A stretch of 64,000 bases of DNA from Bacteroides sp. M10. Lineage in GTDB: Bacteria > Bacteroidota > Bacteroidia > Bacteroidales > Bacteroidaceae. The position numbers and the translations under genes were made by a program. The stretch spans positions 186,001-250,000 of the forward strand of contig NZ_CP060488.1 of assembly GCF_014334015.1 (NCBI RefSeq). Reading direction: 5' to 3'. Below, piece after piece: positions 53,303-62,455 of the stretch. Numbering within the stretch: position 1 is the stretch's first letter; each line of letters starts with the position of its first letter. The notes below the pieces were generated by a model. The model did not search any database. It worked only from the letters and a program-made list of their open reading frames with translations, and had not been told where the DNA came from.

Positions 53303-53320
53303 AAGCAGTTCTTACAAGAT

Positions 53321-54589
53321 TCAGTTTGGTATAACCTCACCAACTAAAAGGATGTATCCCAAATATGTATTAAACTCATTAAAATACTCTGTTTCTGATA
53401 TTCGCTTTGGATTTGTCCTATATATTTCAGCTTTTTCAAAACATCTATTATCAGGTCGAAGAATCACCGTATGTTCTTCATCGTTTAATGATTCGAACAA
53501 ACAATAGTTAGTACGATTTCGATCTCCACAATATTTATCAAATCGACGAATATAGAAAGGATCATTCTGGTCTATCTCCACAGTCATCCCTCCGGACGAG
53601 GGGCCAATCAAATCAAATACTCCAACACGGATTCCTTTAAAATGTACTTTTATAAAATCTTCAGGATCTGAAGATTCCAGAACAACCGGTAATGCTTTTT
53701 GATCTCCCTGAAAATAAGAAAAAGCTTTATCATCTTTAGAGAGTATTTTCCAACCTTTAGAATGTTCGAAATCTGTAATAGGAATCATTTTGGCTTTCTC
53801 ATAATTACCTGCATACAACGGGGATTTCAATACATGTGCTTTTTGCTGCGCTTTATTCATTTGTAATAGAGATTGGCGCAGTGTTTTTGTATATATAGGA
53901 TGCCCACCATCGTAAGTAGGATGTGTACCATCATTACTAAAAACTATCTTACCATCATTCTCCTTTTTTGAGTCCCCCTTAAAAACTAACTTACCATCAT
54001 TTAGCAACTTCAGAACATCATCGGCAAAATTAACAGATGAAATATCATAATAGTCTGCTATTGTTTCCATATACCTTACGGAACGATAGTTTTTTCCAGA
54101 CCTCAAGTCATCCAACATGGGTTCATTTAACGTATAAAGAAAACAGATATCTGTATATGGATTATGATGCCAAATTTTACGCACAATTCCCTCTATGGAA
54201 TTAGCAATTACCAATGAATCTGTTTTGGCATCATTTACAGCAAATTCAATAAATACTAAATCCGGATGATACTGCAACACATCACGCTCTGTACGAAACA
54301 CTCCTAGATCAGACCCAGTTCCACCAATTCCTGAATTTATAGAAGTAAACTGCACATTACTATATTGTTGCTTGAGCCAATCAGTAATTTGTACTCTGTA
54401 CCCCTGATGATTTGTTATACTTCCACCTAAAAAGACAACAGATACAGGTTCACTCTTTTCTATCTTATAATTAAAATTAGGAAGCCCTCCGCGAATTTGT
54501 AACCCTGCAGTTTTTTCAGGAGCAATGCAACTCATACAAAGTCCGATGAAGCAGGTTATTATTCCATTAAATAAAAAAAGTTTCTTCAT
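53321..54589 (-). CDS. SGNH/GDSL-hydrolase lipoprotein
   Basis: The 422-residue lipoprotein (GLCMSCIAPEK, Cys21) contains an SGNH hydrolase domain at about 45-240. VVFLGGSITNHQGY carries the Ser nucleophile, FIEFAVNDAKT the Asn block, and FSNDGTHPTYDGG the Asp/His pair. The remaining C-terminal region (about 260-420) is beta-rich and unassigned, perhaps a second sandwich domain. Such enzymes in PULs usually remove acetyl or other ester groups from glycans. It is the second gene after the GH3 enzyme (11-base gap), divergent from the HTCS gene, and is likely to work on the same substrate as the adjoining SusC/SusD pair. Confidence 0.85.
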   Translation of the reverse strand: MKKLFLFNGIITCFIGLCMSCIAPEKTAGLQIRGGLPNFNYKIEKSEPVSVVFLGGSITNHQGYRVQITDWLKQQYSNVQFTSINSGIGGTGSDLGVFRTERDVLQYHPDLVFIEFAVNDAKTDSLVIANSIEGIVRKIWHHNPYTDICFLYTLNEPMLDDLRSGKNYRSVRYMETIADYYDISSVNFADDVLKLLNDGKLVFKGDSKKENDGKIVFSNDGTHPTYDGGHPIYTKTLRQSLLQMNKAQQKAHVLKSPLYAGNYEKAKMIPITDFEHSKGWKILSKDDKAFSYFQGDQKALPVVLESSDPEDFIKVHFKGIRVGVFDLIGPSSGGMTVEIDQNDPFYIRRFDKYCGDRNRTNYCLFESLNDEEHTVILRPDNRCFEKAEIYRTNPKRISETEYFNEFNTYLGYILLVGEVIPN

Positions 54590-54600
54590 AAGTATAATGA

Positions 54601-56361
54601 TTAAAATGTAAATAGTTTACGTTCCAAATCAACTGGTGATTTACCTCTAAAAGGAAGCTTCCCTATTAATATCCGTAATAAAGCTGAATGCGTGGAAGCA
54701 TCATTCGAATAGGTATTTATATAAGTTTTAACACGCTCAAAATATTCATTTCCAATATAAGGACTACCTAATGAAATAACAATCACTTTACTTTTATCCA
54801 TAGAGTTGGCAGCCCATACGGATTGAGCCTCATCATCCCATAATTGAAGTGGTCCAAACGGAGTATGCGTGTTCCTTGCTACTAAAAAGATTACCTTATC
54901 ATACAGTTCTGTCGCATTATCCTGCCACCCCTGATCTTCATAAAGTATATTACGTCGGAAATCAACATCAAAACCATTCTTTACAAACTCATCACGCAAA
55001 TTTTGTAATCGTTTAAAGTCTCGATCATTACCTTTATGAGCTACGGGAGTTACAGCTACCAACAACAGTTTTTTATCTTTTTCCAAAGAAAGTGGCAACT
55101 TATGGTCTTCATCTCGGACTAAAGTAATCGAACGCTCTGTAATCTCTTTGGAAGCTTCCCGTATTTCAGACTTTTCTTTTGTGGAGATCGAACGTATTAA
55201 TTCCCTATTTTTCTTTAATAGCCCAAAGCGTTCTTTCATCGCCCATACGCGACGAACGGCATCATCCAATCGTTCCATCGGTATTTCACCACGTTGAATC
55301 CGTACTTCCACCGAATCCATGTATTCGTAGGAAGGCCATAGCAATATATCTACCCCAGCCAAAAAACTAGCAATTTGCCCTTCTAAATCATTTTTATACC
55401 ATCCTCGAAAACCTGCCATTGTCATTGCGTCCGACACCACAACTCCATTAAAATGCATCTCTTTTTTCAATAGATCAGTCAATAGTTCATGAGATAAAGT
55501 CGCCGGAGGTAAATAACCATTTATCTTTTCTTTCTGATATGAAGGTAAAGTAATATGCCCAGGCATGATACATGCAACTCCCTTTTTAATCAATTCTGCA
55601 AAAACCTTTCCATGATACTGTTTCCACATATCTTCGGGCAAAGAATTTACAGTTGTCATTAGATGCTGATCGCGATAATCGACCCCGTCTCCCGGGAAAT
55701 GCTTAATTGTAGCTGCTATAGAATTATCCTGCAACCCTTTAATTTGTTCAGATAATAAACAAATTGCTTTTTCAGGGTCATCTGAAACAGAACGCGTATT
55801 TACAATAGGATTCAATGGATTCACATTTAAATCAGCGACCGGATGTAACACCCAGTTTATACCTAGTGAACGACACTCCAGTGCCACACTTTTGCCATAT
55901 TTATAAGCTAAATCCGGAGAATCTGTAGCTCCCAATGCCATCTCTTTTGGAAAAGGAGTCATACCTTGAAGTCCTACTCCTGATTCATAATCCTGCTGAA
56001 ATAATAAAGGTAGTTCTGATGCCTTCTGATACTCCTCAACAGAACTACGAACAAAATCAACCCGCTTCTCCTCCGGAATTCCTGTAAACAACTTCCAACC
56101 CATAAAATACCCAGTAATCGGATAACGTTTGAAGTACGTTTCCAATGCCCCTTCTCCCAGATTGAGCTCCATCTCACGATCAGGCAACATCAACATTGTT
56201 TGCCCTATTTTTTCGCGTAAAGTCAAAAGCTTCCAAGTTGTATCTACTGCTTGAAATTCATAAACCTCACTAACCGAATTTGCTGTTACTTTTTCTTTTG
56301 TACAAGAAAAGAACATGGATACCATCAACGTAACAATAACTATTAAAAAAGAGTTTTTCAT
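54601..56361 (-). CDS. Glycoside hydrolase family 3 lipoprotein (NagZ-like motif)
   Basis: A 586-residue lipoprotein (MFFSCTKEK, Cys20) with an N-terminal GH3 TIM barrel. ATIKHFPGDGVDYRDQH has the Asp-His pair typical of beta-N-acetylglucosaminidase-type GH3 members. VVSDAMTM carries the Asp nucleophile, and CIMPGHITLPSY is another landmark. A C-terminal alpha/beta domain (about 400-586) is present. Family activity is exo-beta-glycosidase or beta-N-acetylhexosaminidase; the motif favours the latter. Being a lipoprotein, it acts in the periplasm or on the surface. A -7 box lies at 56390-56397. It is the first gene of a two-gene operon with the SGNH hydrolase. Confidence 0.9.
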   Translation of the reverse strand: MKNSFLIVIVTLMVSMFFSCTKEKVTANSVSEVYEFQAVDTTWKLLTLREKIGQTMLMLPDREMELNLGEGALETYFKRYPITGYFMGWKLFTGIPEEKRVDFVRSSVEEYQKASELPLLFQQDYESGVGLQGMTPFPKEMALGATDSPDLAYKYGKSVALECRSLGINWVLHPVADLNVNPLNPIVNTRSVSDDPEKAICLLSEQIKGLQDNSIAATIKHFPGDGVDYRDQHLMTTVNSLPEDMWKQYHGKVFAELIKKGVACIMPGHITLPSYQKEKINGYLPPATLSHELLTDLLKKEMHFNGVVVSDAMTMAGFRGWYKNDLEGQIASFLAGVDILLWPSYEYMDSVEVRIQRGEIPMERLDDAVRRVWAMKERFGLLKKNRELIRSISTKEKSEIREASKEITERSITLVRDEDHKLPLSLEKDKKLLLVAVTPVAHKGNDRDFKRLQNLRDEFVKNGFDVDFRRNILYEDQGWQDNATELYDKVIFLVARNTHTPFGPLQLWDDEAQSVWAANSMDKSKVIVISLGSPYIGNEYFERVKTYINTYSNDASTHSALLRILIGKLPFRGKSPVDLERKLFTF

Positions 56362-56389
56362 AATTCATTTCACTTTGTTTTTCATGCTA

Positions 56390-56397
56390 CAAAAATA
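56390..56397 (-). promoter_or_regulatory. -7 promoter box for the GH3/SGNH operon
   Basis: CAAAAATA reads TATTTTTG on the minus strand, matching TAnnTTTG, 29 bases before the start at 56361. Confidence 0.5.
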
Positions 56398-56468
56398 GCA
56401 CTCATTATTTTAATCCATTAACAATCATGTTTCAATCTTCTCTATACATGTATCTTTAGTCCGACTCT

Positions 56469-56494
56469 GGTTACATTACTATCACGTAGGTTAC
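56469..56494. promoter_or_regulatory. Direct repeat GGTTAC at 20-bp spacing, candidate HTCS site
   Basis: GGTTAC occurs at 56469-56474 and 56489-56494, two helical turns apart on the same DNA face. This spacing suits a dimeric AraC-type DNA-binding domain. It lies between the divergent GH3 and HTCS promoters. A related GTTAC is at 56528-56532. Confidence 0.4.
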
Positions 56495-56514
56495 GTTTTG
56501 CATTTTCAACCTTA

Positions 56515-56545
56515 AATTTGTTTGCGAGTTACTTGCAAACAAATT
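56515..56545. promoter_or_regulatory. 11-bp inverted repeat overlapping the HTCS promoter
   Basis: AATTTGTTTGC (56515-56525) and GCAAACAAATT (56535-56545) are perfectly complementary around 9 bases. The right arm touches the -7 box and the left arm covers the -33 region, as expected for an operator. Confidence 0.5.
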
Positions 56546-56552
56546 ATATTTG
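56545..56552 (+). promoter_or_regulatory. -7 promoter box for the HTCS gene
   Basis: TATATTTG matches TAnnTTTG. It lies inside the longest ORF, so the start at 56579 is preferred over 56522. Confidence 0.55.
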
Positions 56553-56578
56553 CTTCTATTAAAAATATCTATCAAGAC

Positions 56579-59500
56579 ATGAAAAACATTACATTAATCT
56601 TTTTTCTTTTTTTTATTTCCATTTGCAAAGCACAAGATAACAACATATTGTTTCAGAACTATAATGTAAGCAATGGACTTTCACAAAACACGGTTATACG
56701 TAGTTTGGAAGATAGTAATGGGGTTATGTGGTTTTGCACACGAGATGGGCTAAACCGATTTGATGGTACCGAGTTCGAGGTTTTTCGTGCTGACGGTCAG
56801 CCACACTCTTTATCCAGTAGTGATGTTACTACCATTATTGAAGAATCTCCTGGCACCTTATGGATAGGAACTCATAGCGGTCTCAATCGTTACAATGTAT
56901 CTTCAAATACATTTACTCAATATTTTCATGATCCTGCCAACCAATATACCATATCAGATAACTGTATCAAACATTTGTTATGTGATAATCAAAAAAGAAT
57001 CTGGGTGGGTAGTATGAAAGGCCTCAATCTATATAATAAGGAGACTGATGATTTTATTCCCATTTCAACCAATGGATCAGTTTTTTGGCTTATGCAAAAT
57101 AGTCAAAACGAGATCTGTTATCTTATCAACAATACATTATGCATCATGAATCCTGTAACCTACGTCACAGAACGCTTTCAATTTGGTGATAAACATAAAA
57201 TCTACTTTTTATATGAGGACAATGATAGACGTCTATGGGTAGGCATGTGGGACTCCGGACTAAAATGGTTTGACCGCGAAAACCGTAAACTCGTAGACGC
57301 TAATCTAACTATGGAGAATGGTAAAAACTTTAATAATTCTCAAGTTAACTACATTGTAGAAACACAAGAAGGAAATCTTATGCTTGCCACCCGAGAAGGA
57401 GTACTGATTTATGACCGACATGCAAACAAGCTAATCAATTATTATCAACGGGAACAAAGTTGTGGTTTAAGTGAAAACACTATAATCTCCCTATATCGGG
57501 ATAAAGCCAACAATATATGGATTGGCACTTACGGAGGAGGAGTTAACTTATATACACCATATAGCAATTTTTTTATCCCCCATAGGCCTGAATATAAACT
57601 CCAGAAAAGTATTGGAAACATTAATGCTATAGTAGAATACAAAGAAAAATTATGGTTAGGAACAGATGGTGGTCTAATCATTTATAACCCCAAGGACGAG
57701 AGTTATGAATACTGTCCACTTCATGTCCCTCGCTCGATAACAAACAATGAAGTAAAATATATACAGAAGGAGGGAGATCATCTTTTATGGATCAGTATTT
57801 ATTATTGTGGACTTTATCTCTATGATATGGAGACTCGGCGTATAATAAAAGAAATACCTAATTTTCCTTATAACCAAGTACGGTGTATTGCAAAAGATAA
57901 CAATAATATTTATTGGATTGCATTAGGGGTAGACAGCCCTGTATTACGTTATCACATGGAGAACGACCTATTAGAAGAATCTTTTCCAGTAAAGGGACGT
58001 GCTACAGAACTTTCTATTATCAACGTACAAGATTTAAAAGCCATAGGTCCTTATATCTGGATGGGAACCCGTGCTGCCGGCCTATATCGTTATCACACGC
58101 AAACTCATGAATTAAAACATTTCGGAAGTGAAGAGAAAAGCCCCGATCAATTTATTCCAAGTAATCATGTCAGTACACTTTATACCGATTCATCCGAAAA
58201 TCTATGGATAGGAACTTATGGAGGAGGTGTAGGATTATATAACAACATCAAAGAACATTTCACTATATATAATGAAGAAAATGGCCTTCCGAATAATGCA
58301 ATTAACAGCATTGTAGCAGATAATACTGGGAAATTATGGGTATCTACATTAAAAGGAATGTCATGTTTTGATCCTAAATCAGAAACATTCACTAACTGGG
58401 ACAATAAAAATGGATATTCTTTACTGGAAACCAATTTACATGCTTGCTTAAAGAGCTCATCCGACATTTTTTATGTAGGTGGAAATAATCACTTTCTCTC
58501 ATTCAACCCGCAATTACTTAGGAAAAATACATTTATCCCTCCTGTATATATTACCAAAATGAGAATTTGGGCAGATTATCTGGAGGATAATAAAGCAGCT
58601 CAATGGGTGAATATCTCTAACCAGAAAATCAAATTAAAGTACAACCAAACATCATTCACTATCAAATTCTCTGCACTTAGTTATGTGTTTGCCTCCAACA
58701 ATAAGTTCTCCTATATGCTTGAGGGCTTTGACAAAGGATGGTCCGAACCGACGCATGAACGGAGTGTAAACTATACCAATATTCCTCCGGGGAAGTATAT
58801 TTTTAAAGTAAAAGCTTGCAATAATGACGGAATATGGAGCAATGGAAATGCTTCATTATCAATTACAGTCACCCCTCCTTTATGGAAAACATGGTATGCT
58901 TACTTATTCTACCTCGCATTTACAATTAGCATGATTGCGCTATTTATACGCTATAAAACCCGGGAAGCACAACTAAAAATGGATCTTCAATTAAAGCAAA
59001 TGGAAAAACAGAATATCGAACTTAGCCATAATATGGGAGTACAAATGTTCACCAATTTTTCACATGAACTACGTACTCCACTGACTTTAATTATTGCTCC
59101 ACTCACAGACTTATTGCATAAAGAAGATATGCCTCAAGAATATCGCCAATCATTGGAGCTTATCAATCGTAATTCCCAACGTTTATTATGGTTAGTAAAC
59201 CGTTTAATGGACTTTCACAAACTTGAAGCCGGGAAAATGCAGCTTCATGTTGGCAATTATAATCTAGGAACTTATATACCTGAAATTATCAGATTATTTA
59301 TGCCCGTTGCCGAAAAGAAAAACATATCCATCGAGTTTAATGATACCACTTCTTCAACAGACATTTGGTTTGACGCCATTCTACTAGAAAAGGTCTTCTT
59401 TAACTTAATCTCCAACTCTTTAAAACATACTCCTAATGGAGGATACATTATCATATCAAGTATGGAAACCAATTCTGAAGATATTCAGAAGCCCGAGAGC

Positions 59501-60655
59501 TTAAATCTCCCCGCAGGAAAGGCTCTTCTGATTAAAGTAGAAGATAGTGGTTCTGGAATCCCTGCCAATATGATGCCCCGCATTTTTGAAGCTTTCTTCC
59601 AAGCCGGTGAGAAAGTATTGGGAAGCGGAATTGGTTTAAACCTGACTAAAAGTATCATTGAACTACATGGTGGACGCATCTGGATAGATAATAAAGAAGG
59701 ACATGGAATGACTGTATCTTTCACCCTCCCATTAGGTAAAGATAGCTATACAGAAAATCAACTCCTTAGTAAAGACAAAATAATTAAATCTGCTCATGCT
59801 TATTCAGATGTAGAAGCACTTATCGCAACAGATGTCAATCCTTGCGAAATATCGCAGCCGAATACTATCTCTAAGGAAATGACTTTACTTATTATAGAAG
59901 ATAATGAAGATGTACGCAATTATCTTGTGTCATTACTCAGTAAATACTATAATATCTATACTGCTGTAAATTGCAAAGAAGGTTATGAAATAGAACAAAA
60001 GCAAATACCCGATTTGGTCATTAGCGATATTATGACTCCATATATGGACGGCATCGAATTTACCAGATTATCTAAAAATAATATGGTAACTTCACATATT
60101 CCAATAATATTACTCACAGCCCGTGTCACCTCATCACAAGTGCGTGAAGGCTATGAATCACTGGCTGACGATTATATCATGAAGCCATTTGACCCGGAAT
60201 TATTAATTGTACGCGTTGCCAACCTACTTATCAATCGAAAAAAACTTGCAGAACGATATGGAACAGAAATGGTATCAATCAATGCAGAATTACAAGAAAT
60301 AAAAGAAACCTCTGTTTATAGTGCTATGGAAGAAAAGTTTATGAAAAAAGTTATGGAAATAATAAACAAGAACATAGAGAATCCATCCTACTCCATCGAC
60401 CAATTCAGCGAAGAAATTGGCATGAGTCGCGTACAAGTATACCGCAAGATCAAAGCGGTAACAGGTATGTCGCCAAGTAAACTCATTCTTGATATACGGC
60501 TAAAAACGTCACTTGACATGCTTCAAAACACGGAATATACAGTCACTGAAGTTTCCTACCGATGTGGTTTTAATGAGATATCTTATTTTGGAAAGTGTTT
60601 CAAAACCGAATATGGTTTATCCCCTTCTGAATACATAAAGAAATACAGAAAATGA
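56579..60655 (+). CDS. Hybrid two-component system (HTCS) regulator
   Basis: This 1358-residue membrane regulator joins sensor kinase and response regulator in one chain. A signal peptide (LIFFLFFISICKAQ) leads to a periplasmic two-propeller sensor of repeated LWIGTHSGL/WIGTYGGG-type blades (about 25-680) and a Y_Y_Y domain (about 700-775). One membrane helix follows (WYAYLFYLAFTISMIALFI). HisKA has FSHELRTPLTLI with His829, then HATPase_c (NSLKHTPNGGYIII, DSGSGIP). The receiver carries LVISDIMTPYMDG (Asp1150), and an AraC HTH ends the chain (EIGMSRVQVYRKI, YRCGFNEISYFGKCF). HTCS proteins bind oligosaccharides in the periplasm and activate a local PUL, here most likely the GH3/SGNH operon and the convergent SusC/SusD genes. 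The start at 56579 gives a clean signal peptide. Confidence 0.95.
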   Translation: MKNITLIFFLFFISICKAQDNNILFQNYNVSNGLSQNTVIRSLEDSNGVMWFCTRDGLNRFDGTEFEVFRADGQPHSLSSSDVTTIIEESPGTLWIGTHSGLNRYNVSSNTFTQYFHDPANQYTISDNCIKHLLCDNQKRIWVGSMKGLNLYNKETDDFIPISTNGSVFWLMQNSQNEICYLINNTLCIMNPVTYVTERFQFGDKHKIYFLYEDNDRRLWVGMWDSGLKWFDRENRKLVDANLTMENGKNFNNSQVNYIVETQEGNLMLATREGVLIYDRHANKLINYYQREQSCGLSENTIISLYRDKANNIWIGTYGGGVNLYTPYSNFFIPHRPEYKLQKSIGNINAIVEYKEKLWLGTDGGLIIYNPKDESYEYCPLHVPRSITNNEVKYIQKEGDHLLWISIYYCGLYLYDMETRRIIKEIPNFPYNQVRCIAKDNNNIYWIALGVDSPVLRYHMENDLLEESFPVKGRATELSIINVQDLKAIGPYIWMGTRAAGLYRYHTQTHELKHFGSEEKSPDQFIPSNHVSTLYTDSSENLWIGTYGGGVGLYNNIKEHFTIYNEENGLPNNAINSIVADNTGKLWVSTLKGMSCFDPKSETFTNWDNKNGYSLLETNLHACLKSSSDIFYVGGNNHFLSFNPQLLRKNTFIPPVYITKMRIWADYLEDNKAAQWVNISNQKIKLKYNQTSFTIKFSALSYVFASNNKFSYMLEGFDKGWSEPTHERSVNYTNIPPGKYIFKVKACNNDGIWSNGNASLSITVTPPLWKTWYAYLFYLAFTISMIALFIRYKTREAQLKMDLQLKQMEKQNIELSHNMGVQMFTNFSHELRTPLTLIIAPLTDLLHKEDMPQEYRQSLELINRNSQRLLWLVNRLMDFHKLEAGKMQLHVGNYNLGTYIPEIIRLFMPVAEKKNISIEFNDTTSSTDIWFDAILLEKVFFNLISNSLKHTPNGGYIIISSMETNSEDIQKPESLNLPAGKALLIKVEDSGSGIPANMMPRIFEAFFQAGEKVLGSGIGLNLTKSIIELHGGRIWIDNKEGHGMTVSFTLPLGKDSYTENQLLSKDKIIKSAHAYSDVEALIATDVNPCEISQPNTISKEMTLLIIEDNEDVRNYLVSLLSKYYNIYTAVNCKEGYEIEQKQIPDLVISDIMTPYMDGIEFTRLSKNNMVTSHIPIILLTARVTSSQVREGYESLADDYIMKPFDPELLIVRVANLLINRKKLAERYGTEMVSINAELQEIKETSVYSAMEEKFMKKVMEIINKNIENPSYSIDQFSEEIGMSRVQVYRKIKAVTGMSPSKLILDIRLKTSLDMLQNTEYTVTEVSYRCGFNEISYFGKCFKTEYGLSPSEYIKKYRK

Positions 60656-60669
60656 TAGAATCGCTACTA

Positions 60670-60711
60670 AAAAGAAATGCCGCTATGTTTTGTGATAGCG
60701 GCATTTCTTTT
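60670..60711. terminator. Strong bidirectional terminator, HTCS / SusD
   Basis: AAAAGAAATGCCGCTAT (60670-60686) and its exact complement (60695-60711) form a perfect 17-bp stem with an 8-base loop. The stem runs A-rich to T-rich in both directions, so it can terminate the HTCS transcript and the convergent SusC/SusD transcript. Confidence 0.85.
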
Positions 60712-60724
60712 AAAACCTTATCTA

Positions 60725-62440
60725 TCAAGGTTGCTGATAAGACCCTGAATATAAATATTCGATAGAAGGTAATGGAACATACATATTACTGTAGGGAGGA
60801 TTCATTGCAGGAATTGGATCACCATCCGTATTAGGGTTTTCATAGACAGCTCCCGGATTTCTTTTCTGGCCATCAATTATCTTTTGCATAGCTACTAGAT
60901 AAAGCAATCGATCACCATTTTCAAAGCCTAACTCTTTAATTCTTTCTTTTTCTATATCTTCTTCAGTCACACTCTTCAATAAAGATAACCCAGCACGCTG
61001 ACGAATTTTATTCACATCCCCTAAAGCTTGAGATGCATTTTGGGAAAGAACTAAAGTAGCACGCGTTAAATATGCTTCTGCCAAACGAATCAATGGCACC
61101 TGCGAATACTTACCATACGGAGCCCGGTAATATTTATCATTCCAAAAAGCATTCCATTTTGTTTTATTATATGCCATTTCATGTATAGTCTTATCCCCTC
61201 CGTCTGTATAATTCTTCAGAAAATAATGCAATTGAGTAAATCTTTTATCAGCCAAAGCTTCTGCACTTGGAGTATAATTCACCAAATCCATAGGATCATC
61301 TGTTACCGCCCAGCCAATATACTTAATTAAACGAGGATTCCAATAAGCACAAGCCCAACCACCATGTTGCCAGTTTTGACTGCCACGTGCTCCATCCAAC
61401 CATAGTTTATCACTAGCATCGAATGTTTTTGATTTGAAATTATAAATTCCCGTTTTACACATACGAGCTAATGGAATAGCAACATTATTTCCCTGATTAC
61501 TTTCAGTAAATGCACACTCAAACATTACTTCTCTTGATATAGGATCTACTGTATATTGTTGTTCTGCATTCCGATTGAAAGCCACAATCGGTTCTTCTGT
61601 TAAATCAAAAGGAGCTATTCCGGCTTCTGCTTTAGTAATAACAAAATTGGCCTCTTCCAATGCTCCATCTTTATCCCCCATCAACCATTTTACACGCATC
61701 AACATCATAGCAGCTGAAAATTTATTAGCACGACCACGTACAAAATAATCTTCAGGCATCAGATTCTTAGCCTTAGTAAAATCAGACAACATCTGATCGT
61801 ACACCTCTTTCACTGTACCCATATAAGGATTACGCGCAGACTCTTGTGAATAATCAAGTTTATTAATTAATGGAATAAACTTACGATTATTTCCGTCTCC
61901 GCCTGACGGATCATAAGGAGCAACAAAAGCACGGCTAATCAACCAATAAGTATACCCTCTCATAAAATAAAGTTCTCCTGTCTGGCGTGCCAATGTCTTC
62001 TTATCATTTTCAGTCATATTAGCAAAAACTGGTTCCCCGTTTTTCTCCTTTTCTTCAATATAAGTCAATGGAGAGGTAGCTCCTGTTACAGAACGATATA
62101 ATATTGAAAATGTCTTCTCAAATTGTTGCCCTGTAACATCGAAAGTAGACATTTGACGAGGATACCAATAAAGTGCTTCCTGCTCATAAGCACCTTGCGG
62201 ATTAACCGTAGACAAATCAGCTACCAATTCTTGATAGTAAGGGATAATACCGATAGGTGCCTGCCAGTTAGGATTCTGAAAAAGAGTATTATATGGATCA
62301 GCAACAGAATATTCCAAGTCATCAACCGATAACCAAGGATTAGACTCTGGACGCTCCAGTTCAAAAAAATTATCCATATCACAGGAAGCAAGAACTGCCA
62401 TACCGGATAAGGCTATTATTATATTTTTTATTGCTTTCAT
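60725..62440 (-). CDS. SusD/RagB-family lipoprotein (HTCS-linked PUL)
   Basis: The 571-residue surface lipoprotein has a signal ending MAVLASCDMDNFF (Cys20). Characteristic segments are TGELYFMRGYTYWLISRAF, VPLIRLAEAYLTRATLVLSQ and GDVNKIRQRAGLSLLKSVTEEDIEKERIKELGFENGDRLLYL, in the usual order. It follows the SusC gene by 15 bases and is followed by a strong terminator, so no further PUL gene lies downstream on this strand. Its substrate should match the GH3 and SGNH enzymes about 5-6 kb away if the HTCS controls all of them. Confidence 0.92.
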   Translation of the reverse strand: MKAIKNIIIALSGMAVLASCDMDNFFELERPESNPWLSVDDLEYSVADPYNTLFQNPNWQAPIGIIPYYQELVADLSTVNPQGAYEQEALYWYPRQMSTFDVTGQQFEKTFSILYRSVTGATSPLTYIEEKEKNGEPVFANMTENDKKTLARQTGELYFMRGYTYWLISRAFVAPYDPSGGDGNNRKFIPLINKLDYSQESARNPYMGTVKEVYDQMLSDFTKAKNLMPEDYFVRGRANKFSAAMMLMRVKWLMGDKDGALEEANFVITKAEAGIAPFDLTEEPIVAFNRNAEQQYTVDPISREVMFECAFTESNQGNNVAIPLARMCKTGIYNFKSKTFDASDKLWLDGARGSQNWQHGGWACAYWNPRLIKYIGWAVTDDPMDLVNYTPSAEALADKRFTQLHYFLKNYTDGGDKTIHEMAYNKTKWNAFWNDKYYRAPYGKYSQVPLIRLAEAYLTRATLVLSQNASQALGDVNKIRQRAGLSLLKSVTEEDIEKERIKELGFENGDRLLYLVAMQKIIDGQKRNPGAVYENPNTDGDPIPAMNPPYSNMYVPLPSIEYLYSGSYQQP

Positions 62441-62455
62441 AATTCAAATATTTAA

